From assembly GCA_963664945.1 (NCBI GenBank), contig OY761822.1:5704001-5768000 (forward strand): a stretch of DNA of 64,000 nt, in the 5' to 3' direction. The stretch is from UBA6522 sp963664945 (GTDB taxonomy: Bacteria; Pseudomonadota; Gammaproteobacteria; Steroidobacterales; Rariloculaceae). Both the position numbers and the translations under genes were made by a program. Positions 8,283 to 17,835 of the stretch are shown here, one piece after another; within the stretch, counting starts at the first letter, position 1, and every line of letters starts with the position of its first letter. The notes beneath the pieces are model-generated. The model made no database searches. It worked only from the letters and a program-made list of their open reading frames with translations, and was not told where the DNA came from.

Positions 8283-10158
8283 TCACCGATTTGCAAAGCC
8301 ACCTGCCAACAGTTGATCAAGGCTGGTAACAACCTCGTATCGAGCGGGGTTCTCCCGCACCCCCAGCGCCTGGAAGTGCTCCTTGCCGCATTTGATCTCG
8401 TAGGCTTCGGTGAGACGCAGATCATCCTGTAACGTGCTCCCTTTCGTCTCGACCACGAGATAAAGCCGTTCGGCTTCATCGGTGTCGATCAGAACGGCCC
8501 AATCGGGGTTGTAGCTACCGAGCGGCGTCGGAACCTTGAACCAGCCCGGTAGCTTGGCATAGACCTTGACGGCGGGGTTGTTCTCCAGGTCGTTCGCGAA
8601 CTTCGCCTCGGTGCCGTGCTCGTAGATGACCTTCTCGTACACCGACCGTTCGGCGTCGAGCATGTTCCGAAGATAGCCCGTTAATTCCTCCGGTTCGAAG
8701 AGTTCCTGCGCGTAGTAGGAACGATCACCGATTCGTTGGTACTTGATGCCGTCCACCAGGACACGTCGCTTGCACCGGCTGATGATGCTCGCGGCAAGGT
8801 CGATAAACTGCTGTGGGTTGCGCTTGAAGTCGCCGAGGCGCTGACTGCCGACCAGCATTCAGTAAATGCTGCGTCGGGTAAGCTGCGTCCGGTCCTGCAA
8901 CTCGGTGAGGACATCCGGTAACTCGATGTTCGGTTCATCGAGTACGACCGTGGCCGAACCGGCGATCTCGCTTGCCTCTACGCCCGCCTGACCGATGGCA
9001 ATGTCCGCCTTCCGCCATTGCAACCGGGTCCGGGGGGATCGGGTCCGCATTTCGCAGTTCGTTGATCGATCGCTCCAACAGATCTTCGTTGTCGAAGGTC
9101 ACGCGATAGGTGGTCTTGTGCTTGATGCGGTCCCACAGCGCCTTGAATTCGGCACTCTCGAGCACTGCCTGGCGCGGGCGGACAGTCCGGCGCTTGTCGG
9201 CGTTCTCGATCTTAAGGCGCCCTGAGAGTTTCCTCAGTACGGCGGCGATGTCCGCCCGCTGGGCGGCAAACTCCTCCGGCAGCTCCAGAGCATCGTCCCG
9301 GAGCGCCTTTCGGAGAGAGTCCTGTATCTGCCCACATGCGTCGATATAGCCCTGCGCCCGCAAATGCTCGTGCAAAGATTGCGACTGTTCGAATCCGAGG
9401 TCTGCCGTTTCTGCCCCGTTGCCCGCGACCGGAATCTGGGCGAACTGATGCGGTTCGACAATGCCAAAGCGGATTTCAGTCTCCTCCTCGATCTCACGTT
9501 GAAGGTTTTCGGCAAACTCTTCGTAGCTCTCCCTGGCGATCACCGTAAGCGTATTCAATTCGAAACCGTGCAATCGCTCGCCGTCCTGATTGACGCAAAG
9601 ACGCAGCCCTCGCCCAATCGTCTGCCGGCGTTCACGCTCGGTCCGGATTTCGCGCAGGGCGCAGATCTGGAAGACGTTGGAGTTGTCCCAACCTTCGCGC
9701 AGCGCCGAATGGGAGAAGATGAACTTGAGCGGTTCATCGAGACTGAGCAGCTTCTCCTTCCACGCCGATGAAAAAGAGGCTCAGTACCTTGATCCCCTGC
9801 GGGCGCAGGCGCTTCTCCTTATCGAGATGCTCACGAATGGTTCGCCGGATCATTTCGCGCGAAACGGTGGCGGCTTCCACGTCACCCCAGGCCTCGCCAT
9901 CCCGAAAAAATGCTCGCCTCCCGGCACGCGGAGTTCGACGAACGCGCTTTCCCGTCCGACCCGGATTTCGCCGATTCGGCAGTCTCGATAGACTGGCCGG
10001 CCTGTCGTCTGCTCGAGATCGTCGCCATCCATGACGACCCTCTGATCGCGACGCACTCGCCCGGCACTATCCACATCAAGCTCGACCTTCGCGCTGATCA
10101 GGCCTCGTCTGTTGCTTGTCGAGAGCAGCCGGACATAGGGACGGTTGTGAGCTGTCAT
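8283..10158 (-). pseudogene. Type III restriction enzyme Res subunit, degraded
   Basis: The 3' two-thirds of a type III restriction endonuclease, clearly dead. Recognisable pieces in order: GLISAKVELDVD, AATVSREMIRRTIREHLDKE, KVLSLFFI, then FIFSHSALREGWDN, the motif VI region TIGRGLRLCVNQ, and the PD-(D/E)XK nuclease end (NPDWAVLI, LVVETKG). The N-terminal Walker A/DEAD half is missing, and roughly 80 residues usually found between KVLSLFFI and the KEKLLSLDEPLKF that precedes FIFSHSALREGWDN are absent. Frameshifts lie at A6 9905-9910 and G6 9032-9037 (each fixed by one added base), and an in-frame TGA at 8859-8861. The remnant still starts with an ATG overlapping the hicB stop (ATGA), so the original operon junction seems kept while internal sequence was lost. 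Confidence 0.85.
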
Positions 10159-10367
10159 GCGTACATCAGGCGCTCGCCCTTCGGCTGGGGAATTGGATCG
10201 CCGAATTCCCGAGCCGTGTCGATCCAGAGCTTCATTGCCTCGTTGACATTCTTCAGCGCGTCGTTCTGGCTGTCGCCGTGGGCCATGCAACCCGGGAGCT
10301 CCGGAACTTCGGCAACAAAGGCCGAGTCCTCGTTGCTCCAGTAGAGGATGATCTCGTACTTGTACAT
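10155..10367 (-). CDS. hicB: HicB-family antitoxin
   Basis: A 70-residue HicB-type protein with the typical degraded RNase-H-like fold: the start YKYEIILYWSNEDSAFVA, the core motif VPELPGCMAHGDS, then a helix (ALKNVNEAMKLWIDTA) and GDPIPQPKGERL. No separate DNA-binding domain follows, so it is the short form. A GGAGG ribosome site overlaps the end of hicA eight bases upstream. Its stop overlaps the start of the Res remnant. The frame is intact, unlike its partner HicA, so antitoxin could be made without toxin. Confidence 0.85.
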   Translation of the reverse strand: MYKYEIILYWSNEDSAFVAEVPELPGCMAHGDSQNDALKNVNEAMKLWIDTAREFGDPIPQPKGERLMYA

Positions 10368-10372
10368 CAGCG

Positions 10373-10620
10373 TTACCTCCCCAATTGATATTTCAGGAGT
10401 ATCCGGCGAAGCTGCCTAACCTGATACGGCTTCGCGTTTCCATTGTCTCGCTGCAGATTCACTTTTTCGGCCACGCCTGCCATGCGATAGATATGGTGAC
10501 TTCCACGTATACGCTCATGGAATCCCAGAGATCGCATCAGCGCGCGGATTTCGGAAAACGAATGTTGGCATCCGACCTTCCGCCGAGAATCGTCTCCAAC
10601 AGTCGCTCATGTCGATTCAT
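10373..10620 (-). pseudogene. hicA: HicA mRNA interferase, single-base frameshift
   Basis: This 248-base stretch encodes HicA if one base is restored. It starts MNRHERLLETILGG; after the A4 run at 10555-10558 (plus strand) the frame shifts, and the second frame gives EIRALMRSLGF, then GSHHIYRM with the double-stranded-RBD-like His, then VNLQRDNGNAKPYQV and a C-terminus that runs into the hicB ribosome site. 248 is one base short of 83 codons, consistent with loss of a single T (coding strand). Either the toxin is truly inactivated or the base is an assembly error. It lies 26 bases after mod, in the same operon. Confidence 0.75.
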
Positions 10621-10646
10621 GGGTTGTCCTCGCTAACCCTTCTGCA

Positions 10647-12550
10647 TCACAGGCTACGGACATTGCCGAGACCGCGCTGCTTGAGGATCTCTGCGAGGTT
10701 TGTCTTGGCGACATCGTCGGCGAAGGCGCTGTCGCGGAAGACGACGGTGGAGTCGCCCGCTGGCGCGAGCGCATCATGCCAATCGGAGATACCCGCGGCT
10801 AACGGCTCTGCATCGCCGCTGGAAATTGCTTCGTCGAGGCAAGCGATCAGAGTGCCCGCACCTACCGAGTGCACTGCCTTGCCCGCAATAGTCTGTGTTT
10901 CGATGGGCACGCAGAGATCGAGACCGAGCTTTAGCAGTAATTCCGTTAGAATGTCGTGCTGTGTCCGATCACGCTCAATATGATCGACACTGGAAAAAAG
11001 CGTGTTTTCCAAGTCCTCTGGCAACGGATCCCAAGCAAGGAAATTGGATTTTGCAAGCTTGTATACTTTGAATCCACAGTCAACTTCCTTTTCACCTACA
11101 CAATCCAAATGCTTAGCGGCACGCCGGATTCGCTCTTTTCCAATTTCGGATACTGTAGTTAGCCCTAAGTTTCTAGCCGCCTTGCCGAACGGTTTTCGTT
11201 CGTCCACTGGCTCCGGAAGCTGGACAACAACAAAAGATGCAGACACTTCAGTTCTGCAAGCTAGGTTTAGGACGGCGTGAGCCGTTGAGCAGCTGCCTGC
11301 AAAGAAATCCAAGACAATATTATGCCCCTTCTTGTCGCATCCAAAGTTTAGTAGCCGCTCAATGAATGAGGTTGGCTTCGGATAATCAAATATTTTTCGC
11401 CCATCGAATAGCTCCATCAACTCTGTTGTGCCATTCTTTGTTGTACCAGCATCTAGAAGTAATGAGCTTGGAGTCTTTGTGTCGCCCCTAAGCTCTCTCT
11501 CCCGAAGAAACAACTTCCTCTTGGGTGCTGATCGATTATTTTTTCCGAATTTAATTCTGTTATCCCTGAAAAGACTCTCAAACTCCTTACTGTTCATTGC
11601 CCAACTCCTGCCGTTGGGCGGATAGAAGTCCTCGCCGGTCTCGGGGTTGCGGATCGTATATAAGGTGTCGCCGCCTGGTTTGTTAGCATCTATCGGTACC
11701 AACTTCCATGGGCCACGAGGATCATCGTCAGGATTAGAATATTCGTCCCGATTTAGCGGCTCACCGTAAAATAGCAGTCGTTCCCGTAGTTTTGAATACA
11801 CCAAGGTGTGATTATGGTTTAGCGATATCTCTTTGTCATTTGATATAGAAGTGCGAGATTGCCAAATCAGATCTGCGATGAAGTTATCTTCCCCAAATAT
11901 TTCATCACACACTTTCTTTAGATCTGCTTGTTCATTTTCGTCTATAGAAATAAACGCGACTCCATCATCTCGAAGCAGCATTCTTGCAAGTTTTAGGCGA
12001 GGATACATCATGTTTAGCCAAGTGGCATGAGCCCGCCCACCAATTTCCGTGCTTGAACTAATCTTGAATCCACTATCGTCAATTTGGTCTGTTTGCCTCA
12101 AATAAGCGTCAATGGTATTTTTGAAGGAGTCGGGATAAATGAAATCTCTTCCAGTATTATATGGTGGATCGATATAGATCACCTTGCACTTTTTGCATAA
12201 CTCTTTTGAAGGATCTTCAAAACCTCAAGGTTCTCGCCCTCGACAAAAATATTACGCGTTGTATCCCAATCAATGCTGTCCTCCTGACAGGGCCGAATAG
12301 TGCCAGTTGAGGGCAAAAGGGCGAGTTGCCTTGCGCAACGTTTGCCATGCCAATTCAGTCCGTACTTCTCCTCATCATTGTCAATCGCATCTCCGAGGAG
12401 CTGCCGAAGCACGTCGAAATCCACCTTTCCCTCGGTGAATGCTTCGGGGAACAGGTCATTAAGCCGTTCAAGGTTGTCGGCGACGATATCCTCTGAGTGC
12501 GTTTCCGGGTCACCCGCAATGATCCTTTCCACAGTTTGAATCTCTTTCAC
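10647..12550 (-). pseudogene. Type III DNA methyltransferase Mod, single-base frameshift
   Basis: A beta-class adenine methylase gene. The first 123 codons (GTG start overlapping the DUF4391 stop as GTGA) give the N-terminal segment ending ENLEVLKILQKSY. A missing base in the T5 run at 12190-12194 shifts the frame; the 511-codon remainder continues VIYIDPPYNTGRDFIY (catalytic motif DPPY), a target recognition region, and the AdoMet-binding LDFFAGSCSTAHAV. One added base gives a 634-residue protein, normal for the family. The stretch about 10960-12200 looks clearly AT-richer than both ends of the gene and the surroundings. It was the modification subunit for the Res remnant downstream. Confidence 0.85.
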
Positions 12551-12950
12551 AGTCTGGCCCGCGCCGCGTCACGGCCGACGCGCAGCCGCGCCAGCTCCAT
12601 ATTCATTTCGGCACGCCGGGCCATCTGTTTCTCCTTGCTTGCGGCGGAGTATACATTTGCGATCCTCTCGCTGAGATACCGGTATTCCCGTAAGGCCGCC
12701 TCCATGTCGGAGGCGGCGGCCGCCGTGGGCGGAAGGCAAAAGCCGCCTGTGATTGTGGCTGCCTGGAGCGCCTGGATTGTAGCGATCCACCCTTGGGCCG
12801 CGCGGAGACAATTTCACCGTCGATCACGATCTTTTCGGATTCGCCCAGCGAACGGCGCTTGTGGGCCAGCGAGAGTCCCGGCATTCCGTCACTCCATGCG
12901 ATTAAGAGCACTGGATACGGGATGGCACGGTGAATCAATTCGACAAGGCG
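12547..12950 (-). pseudogene. DUF4391-family protein remnant
   Basis: Fragments of a small protein that usually sits between an SNF2-type helicase and a type III Mod. One frame gives LVELIHRAIPYPVLLIAWSDG and LAHKRRSLGESEKIVIDGEI; a different frame then gives the coiled C-terminus (DMEAALREYRYLSERIANVY, ARRAEMNMELARLRVGRDAA) and stops at a TGA overlapping the mod GTG. The N-terminal part is missing: the fragment is fused directly to helicase sequence near 12950. Assignment to DUF4391 rests on my memory of the RAIPxPVL and LAHKRR patterns and on the gene order. Confidence 0.55.
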
Positions 12951-13479
12951 CACGCTGCGTCGTGCCGTCGATGCTGGCCACGCCGTGATCCGCCAGCGCC
13001 GTGTCTTCGCCCTCGGTGGCGAATGCAATCTGGTTTCGTAGGTCCGCCAGACGGTTGTTCACGGGCGTCGCCGTGAGCATCAGGACCCGGGTTTTCACGC
13101 CTTCGCGCACGATGCGACGCATCAACCGGTCGTAGCGCGTTTCGCTGCCCTGCCGGGGCGATCGCTTGTTGCGAAAGTTGTGCGACTCGTCAATGACGAC
13201 GCGGTCGTTGCGAAGTTCGTGGTACTTGATGACGGCCAGCGCCTCAAAGGCTTTTCCGAGCCCGACGCGGTCCGCAACGGTTCCCAGAAGGTCGAGTACG
13301 ACTGTTTCGGGAGGCATGACGAGCCGTGCACCGGCCATTTGCGCCAGTTGTCCGGCAAGCTCGCCAAACGCAAAAAGCGACAGCGTTTGGGAAGCGAGGT
13401 CGACCCGATTGCCGTCGCCGAGCCAAGGCCGGACGATATCGATCACGCGATCGGCGCCGGTATTCGGAACTATTCTCAT
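12946..13479 (-). pseudogene. SNF2-type helicase remnant
   Basis: Pieces of a large helicase that accompanies some type III R-M systems. The start MRIVPNTGADRVIDIVRPWL and SLFAFGELAGQLAQMAGARL belongs to the N-terminal domain. The frame then jumps to VADRVGLGKAFEALAVIKYH (Walker A, with Ala where Thr is expected after the Lys) and at once to VVIDESHNFRN (motif II) and LMLTATPVNNRLADLRNQIA (motif III). At least two internal blocks and the whole C-terminal half, out of about 1000 residues, are gone, yet the frame stays open. The ATG overlaps the stop of the upstream PIN remnant (ATGA). Not expected to be functional. Confidence 0.75.
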
Positions 13480-13733
13480 CGCGGCCCGGCAGTCCACCGG
13501 TCCACGGTCGCGACACCGGCGTTGCGGGGCTCGTCGGCACTTCGCGTCAGTACCAGAAGCCTGTGGCTGGCCGCTGCCGCGAGAATGGCGTCTGGTAAGT
13601 GATCGTCAAGCGGTTCACCACGCCGGCGCTTGTCTCGTATGTTTCGCGCACATGTTTGTCTGTCAGCAAAGAACCACTCTACGATCCAGACCTCAAACTG
13701 ATCGTCGAGATTGGGTATCGTGATGCCGGCCAT
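13476..13733 (-). pseudogene. FitA/FitB toxin-antitoxin fusion remnant
   Basis: An 85-codon frame starting MAGITIPNLDDQ, which resembles the beginning of FitA-like ribbon-helix-helix antitoxins, and ending with the last part of a PIN toxin (GEPLDDHLPDAILAAAASHR, LVLTRSADEPRNAGVATVDR). The C-terminus lines up well with the intact FitB-like toxin at 34424-34891 (GESLDHRLPDGMLAGTASSR). The middle, which should hold the end of the antitoxin and the catalytic N-terminal half of the toxin, is missing, so this reads as one deletion joining two genes. It would be the first gene of the decayed defence operon. Confidence 0.55.
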
Positions 13734-14378
13734 GGCCGCGCCTTGCGGTGGTTGCGGAACGGCGGATTATGCCACGCTTGCGACCTGATCTCGGTAGTGC
13801 GCCAGACACGCCTGTCGCGCGTTAGCCGAGATCGATAGACTTACCTTGGTAGCTAATGAATTTCGAATAACTTTCTATTGACGATCCAGACGAGGCAGAC
13901 ATTCCAACACGTGGCGCGCCGACGGCGAAATCGCGACGAGAGCGCCCCGGTCCAGTGTCTGGGCCACGCACGTGTGGCGTCCCGACGGACAGACCCGTAC
14001 TCCAGAGCCGGGGAGAACCCGGTGACAGGACACGGCATCCCGCAAGGAGAACCACAATTCGCTCAGAGGGGGGCAATGCTGTCGTTCGGGCGTGTCGTCG
14101 TATGCCGAAGGTTGGCTCTGGGCGACTTCCTGATAATCCCCGAGAGTGTGCCGACCAGATTACGGAGATCAACACTTCACACGTTGCCATGATATTCGAA
14201 TTTCCGCATGAACCGTCGGACGCCTTTCTTGCCGGTAGAGAATCAATCTTCTATGATCGATTTCAAGCTGGTTCAAATTACAATGGGGGCTCGACTGTGA
14301 CGTTTGTTCGCACGGTCGATATTCACTCTAGCGGCGACTTGCGTCCTTTTCCCATGACCAGACTGGAGCAAACTGGGA
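13734..14378. other. Non-coding junction between defence island and dehydrogenase remnant
   Basis: About 645 bases without a gene I can support. Short open frames exist on both strands but show no family motif. Near 14190-14290 a plus-strand frame reads FEFPHEPSDAFLAGRESIFY, which recalls part of an alpha/beta-hydrolase, but it is too short and isolated to call. The stretch about 14200-14330 is less GC-rich than its surroundings. The right end is the breakpoint where similarity to the PQQ dehydrogenase begins (about 14379). Confidence 0.5.
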
Positions 14379-14703
14379 CCACGGACGCATCGAGGCACTG
14401 CGCGGCAAGTTTGTCTTCGGCGACCTGGTGCGCGGGCGGCTGTTCGCGGCCGATCTTGCGGCGATGAAGGCCGACGACGACGGCATCCCGGCCACGGTGG
14501 CGCCGATTGAGGAGATTCATCTCTACTATCTGGACCCCGACGGCACCCGCATCTTCGTCAACTTTCGCGAGCTCATCGAACGCACCAACGGTGCAGAAAC
14601 GATCCGCGCCGACATGCAGCTGAACCGCACCCTGGACGGAGAGATATTTGTCACGTCGCGTCAGGACGGAATGATCCGGATGCTGGTCCCGGACGGCCAG
14701 TGA
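14379..14703 (+). pseudogene. 3' fragment of a second PQQ-type sugar dehydrogenase
   Basis: Encodes the last about 107 residues of a paralogue of the dehydrogenase at 6707-8218, starting at the equivalent of its residue 398 (HGRIEALRGKFVFGDLVRGR). Similarity starts abruptly at about 14379, so the first 80 percent is missing. The two copies share long identical DNA runs, for example around GAACGCACCAACGGTGCAGA, which suggests recent duplication or conversion. The stop overlaps the GTG start of the ABC ATPase (GTGA), implying that a full-length copy was once the first gene of that operon. A short protein could be started at internal codons but would lack the active site. Confidence 0.8.
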
Positions 14704-15383
14704 TCGAGCTGCAGAAGGTCTGCCGCCATTTCCAGGTTGGCGACCAGATGGTCCACGCGCTCGACCATGTGGACCTGACCATTCAATCGGGGGAATTCGT
14801 CTCGATCATGGGACCGTCGGGATCGGGCAAATCGACCCTGCTGAACATTCTCGGGCTGCTGGACCGGCCAACGCAAGGTTCGTACCGGCTCAACGGCGCC
14901 GACGTTGCGAAACTCGACGACAGCAAGCTGGCGGATCAGCGGCAGAAGAACATCGGCTTCGTCTTTCAGTCCTTCCACCTGATACCGCGCCTGAACGCGG
15001 TGGAAAACGTTGAACTTCCCATGGTCCTGGCCGGCGTGTCCATGGCGTCGCGGCGCAAGCGCGCCCGACAGGTTCTGGAGTCCATGGGACTGGGCGAACG
15101 CCTCGATCACCGCCCCGATCAGCTATCCGGCGGCGAGCGCCAGCGTGTGGCCATCGGCCGGTCGATCGTCATGAACCCAAAAGTGCTACTGGCCGATGAA
15201 CCCACCGGCAACCTTGATTCGCACTCAAGCTCGGAGGTTATCGATATCCTCCACAGGCTGAATCACGACGGCCTGAGCCTGTTGGTGGTCACCCACGATC
15301 CTGAAATCGGCGGCCAGGCCCAACGGCGCCTTGCCATGCGCGATGGCCGCATCATCCAGGACGCGGACAGCCGCTCACCATGA
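14700..15383 (+). CDS. ABC transporter ATP-binding protein, MacB/LolD type
   Basis: A 227-residue ATPase of the MacB/LolD/FtsE-like group. Walker A is GPSGSGKST (residues 38-46), the Q-loop lies in FVFQSFHLIPRL, the signature is LSGGERQRVAIGRS and Walker B is VLLADEPTGNLD, with the switch His in VVTHDP. It would power the two FtsX-like permeases that follow, with which it overlaps (ATGA at 15380). The GTG start overlaps the stop of the dehydrogenase fragment. With the adaptor at 5390 it forms a tripartite exporter for a macrolide-, peptide- or lipid-like substrate. Confidence 0.92.
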   Translation: MIELQKVCRHFQVGDQMVHALDHVDLTIQSGEFVSIMGPSGSGKSTLLNILGLLDRPTQGSYRLNGADVAKLDDSKLADQRQKNIGFVFQSFHLIPRLNAVENVELPMVLAGVSMASRRKRARQVLESMGLGERLDHRPDQLSGGERQRVAIGRSIVMNPKVLLADEPTGNLDSHSSSEVIDILHRLNHDGLSLLVVTHDPEIGGQAQRRLAMRDGRIIQDADSRSP

Positions 15384-16588
15384 AAACCACGGATACGGCA
15401 CGGCTGGCATTTCAGTCGATTCAGCGTTACCCGCTGCGGACATCCATGCTGTTGCTCGCCGTCGCCATCGGCGTAACAGCCGTGGTGCTGCTGACTTCGG
15501 TGGGCGAAGGCGCGCGGCGCTACGTGACCGGCGAATTCGAGTCGTTGGGCACCAACCTGCTGGTCGTATTCCCCGGCAAGTCAGATACCACCGGCGGCGC
15601 CGCGGGAATGATGATTGGCGAAACCCCGCGCGACCTGACGGTTGACGATGCAATGGCCATCGAGCGCAGTCCCCTCGTCTCCCAGGTCGCTCCCGCCATT
15701 GCCGGCAGCGGCACTGCGTCCTGGCGCCAGCGGGAACGTGAGATCTCCGTTCTCGGCACGACCAGCAAGATGCGCACCGTGCAGCACTGGAACATGCGGG
15801 CCGGGCAATTCCTCCCCGAGCTTGACATGGACGTGGCCTCGCAGGTGTGCGTGCTGGGCACCACGGTGCGCGAAGAATTCTTCGGGCGCGCCGACCCGCT
15901 CGGCCAGTGGATCCGCATCGATAACTTCCGCTGTCGGGTGATCGGAGTGCTGGCCCAGGCCGGTATGACAGGGCCGTTCAATACCGATGAGCTGGTCATC
16001 GTGCCGGTCGCGAGCGCTCAGCAGATGTTCAATGCCACCAGCCTGTTGCGGATCATGGTGGAAGTCGTCAGCAATGACGCGGTCGAGGGGGCGCGCAGAG
16101 ATGTGATCGAAATCGTCAAGGCCCGTCACCAGGGCGAAGAGGACATCACCGTGGTATCCCGCGATGCGATTCTCGGAACCTTCAATACCATATTCGACGC
16201 GATCACCTATGCGCTGGCGGGAATAGCCGCAATCAGCCTGGTAGTCGCGGGCGTACTGATCATGAACGTGATGCTCGTGGCGGTCAGTCAGCGCACCGAG
16301 GAGATCGGACTGCTGAAGGCGCTCGGCGCGAAACAACGCCAAATCATCGGATTGTTCCTCACGGAGGCGGTTTTCCTGTCCATCCTGGGCGCCCTTGTGG
16401 GCCTGGGATTCGGAACCCTTGGGACGAGACTGCTAAGCGCCGCCTTTCCGATCGTCGATTTTTCCGCGCCTTCGTGGGCACTGATCGCTGCCGTCGCGAC
16501 CGCGGTGTCCAGCGGCCTGGTCTTTGGGATTCTGCCTGCGCGCCGGGCCGCGCGGCTGGATCCCGTGGAAGCGCTGGCGGGGCGTTGA
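15380..16588 (+). CDS. ABC transporter permease, FtsX/MacB type
   Basis: A 402-residue permease: N-terminal transmembrane helix (about residues 20-40, MLLLAVAIGVTAVVLLTSVG), a large periplasmic MacB_PCD domain (about 45-265), then three further helices in the FtsX domain, ending in LVFGILPARRAARLDPVEAL, the usual cytoplasmic tail. The sequence between the second and third helices (SQRTEEIGLLKALGAKQRQI) is the conserved coupling element that contacts the ATPase. It pairs with the very similar permease three bases downstream; the two share GVTAVVLLTS near the first helix and probably form a heterodimer. Confidence 0.9.
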   Translation: MKTTDTARLAFQSIQRYPLRTSMLLLAVAIGVTAVVLLTSVGEGARRYVTGEFESLGTNLLVVFPGKSDTTGGAAGMMIGETPRDLTVDDAMAIERSPLVSQVAPAIAGSGTASWRQREREISVLGTTSKMRTVQHWNMRAGQFLPELDMDVASQVCVLGTTVREEFFGRADPLGQWIRIDNFRCRVIGVLAQAGMTGPFNTDELVIVPVASAQQMFNATSLLRIMVEVVSNDAVEGARRDVIEIVKARHQGEEDITVVSRDAILGTFNTIFDAITYALAGIAAISLVVAGVLIMNVMLVAVSQRTEEIGLLKALGAKQRQIIGLFLTEAVFLSILGALVGLGFGTLGTRLLSAAFPIVDFSAPSWALIAAVATAVSSGLVFGILPARRAARLDPVEALAGR

Positions 16589-16591
16589 CGA

Positions 16592-17791
16592 ATGCTCGCC
16601 CGCGACGCATTTCGCTTCACGCTGCGGTCGGTGCTGGCGCATCGCATGCGCAGTACGCTGACGTCTCTGGGTATCGGCATCGGCGTAACGGCCGTGGTCC
16701 TGCTTACATCCATCGGTCAGGGCGTCAGCCAGTACGTCGTTCAGGAATTTACCCAATTCGGCACCAACATCCTGGCCGTACAGCCAGGCAAAGCCAACAC
16801 CTTCGGCGTTTCCGCCGGCGTATTCAACTCAGTACGGCCATTGAGTCTCGCCGACGCGGAGGCATTGAGCCGGGTGCCCCACGCGACACACTCGGTTCCC
16901 CTTGTTTCCGGCTCGGCTTCGGTCGAGGCCCGCGGACGCGAGCGCACGGTGAGCGTTTTCGCCGTTGGTCCGGCATTCGACGTGGCCTTCGCCTTTGACG
17001 TCGCTCAAGGTGAATTTCTGCCCGATGACGAACTGGACCGGCCACGCGCGGTAGCCGTGCTCGGCGCCCGAGCCTACGAGGAGTTGTACGACTCGGAAAA
17101 CCCGTTGAACGACCGAGTGCGCATCGGCGGCGACCGCTATCGCGTCATCGGCGTAATGGAAGCCAAGGGCGACACGCTTGGATTCGATCTCGACGACTCG
17201 GTCTATATCCCGGCAGCCAGCGGTCTGGCCATGTTCAACCGCGAGGGCCTGCATGAGATCGACCTGCTTTACGAAGAAAACGCGCCGGTGGAGGAAGTGA
17301 TCGCGAGTGTCGAACGCGTGCTGATCGCGCGCCACGGCGGTGAAGACTTTACCGTCATCAGCCAGCAGCAAATGCTGGATGTGCTCGGTTCCATCCTGGA
17401 TGTCCTGACCCTGGGCGTGGCAGCGCTCGGCGGCATCTCCCTGCTGGTGGGCGGCGTCGGCATCTTCACGATAATGACCATCGCAGTCCGGGAACGCACG
17501 GCCGAGATCGGTCTCTTGCGAGCCGTGGGCACCCGTCGGCGCCACATCTCCCGGCTATTCCTCGGCGAAGCGGTCCTGCTGGCGGGCCTGGGCGGTCTCG
17601 CGGGGTTGCTGGCCGGCTTCACCGCGGTTGGAATCATTCAGGCCACCGTCCCCGCGCTGCCTGCGCAAATCGCTCCGCTGTACGTGTTCCTCGCCGAAGC
17701 GGTCGCGGTGCTGATCGGCCTCGTCGCCGGCGTGTTGCCCGCCCGGGCCGCCGCCGCCCTGGAACCGGTGGAAGCCCTGACCACGGAGTGA
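16592..17791 (+). CDS. ABC transporter permease, FtsX/MacB type
   Basis: A 399-residue paralogue of the preceding permease, with the same plan: first helix with GIGIGVTAVVLLTSIGQGV (about 28-47), periplasmic domain (about 50-260), three C-terminal helices, coupling motif VRERTAEIGLLRAVGTRRRH and tail VLPARAAAALEPVEALTTE. It starts three bases after the previous stop, so the ATPase and both permeases are one transcription unit. No TolC gene is adjacent; the outer-membrane partner could be the TolC at 54120. Confidence 0.9.
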   Translation: MLARDAFRFTLRSVLAHRMRSTLTSLGIGIGVTAVVLLTSIGQGVSQYVVQEFTQFGTNILAVQPGKANTFGVSAGVFNSVRPLSLADAEALSRVPHATHSVPLVSGSASVEARGRERTVSVFAVGPAFDVAFAFDVAQGEFLPDDELDRPRAVAVLGARAYEELYDSENPLNDRVRIGGDRYRVIGVMEAKGDTLGFDLDDSVYIPAASGLAMFNREGLHEIDLLYEENAPVEEVIASVERVLIARHGGEDFTVISQQQMLDVLGSILDVLTLGVAALGGISLLVGGVGIFTIMTIAVRERTAEIGLLRAVGTRRRHISRLFLGEAVLLAGLGGLAGLLAGFTAVGIIQATVPALPAQIAPLYVFLAEAVAVLIGLVAGVLPARAAAALEPVEALTTE

Positions 17792-17835
17792 CGGGGCCGG
17801 ATATTGCATGTGCGTCGCACATGCGCCGCGCATGC

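Noticed and set aside
6749..8479. 576-codon minus-strand frame opposite the PQQ dehydrogenase
   Set aside because: Composition is that of an antisense shadow (His/Val/Arg-rich), and the plus strand encodes the family motifs.
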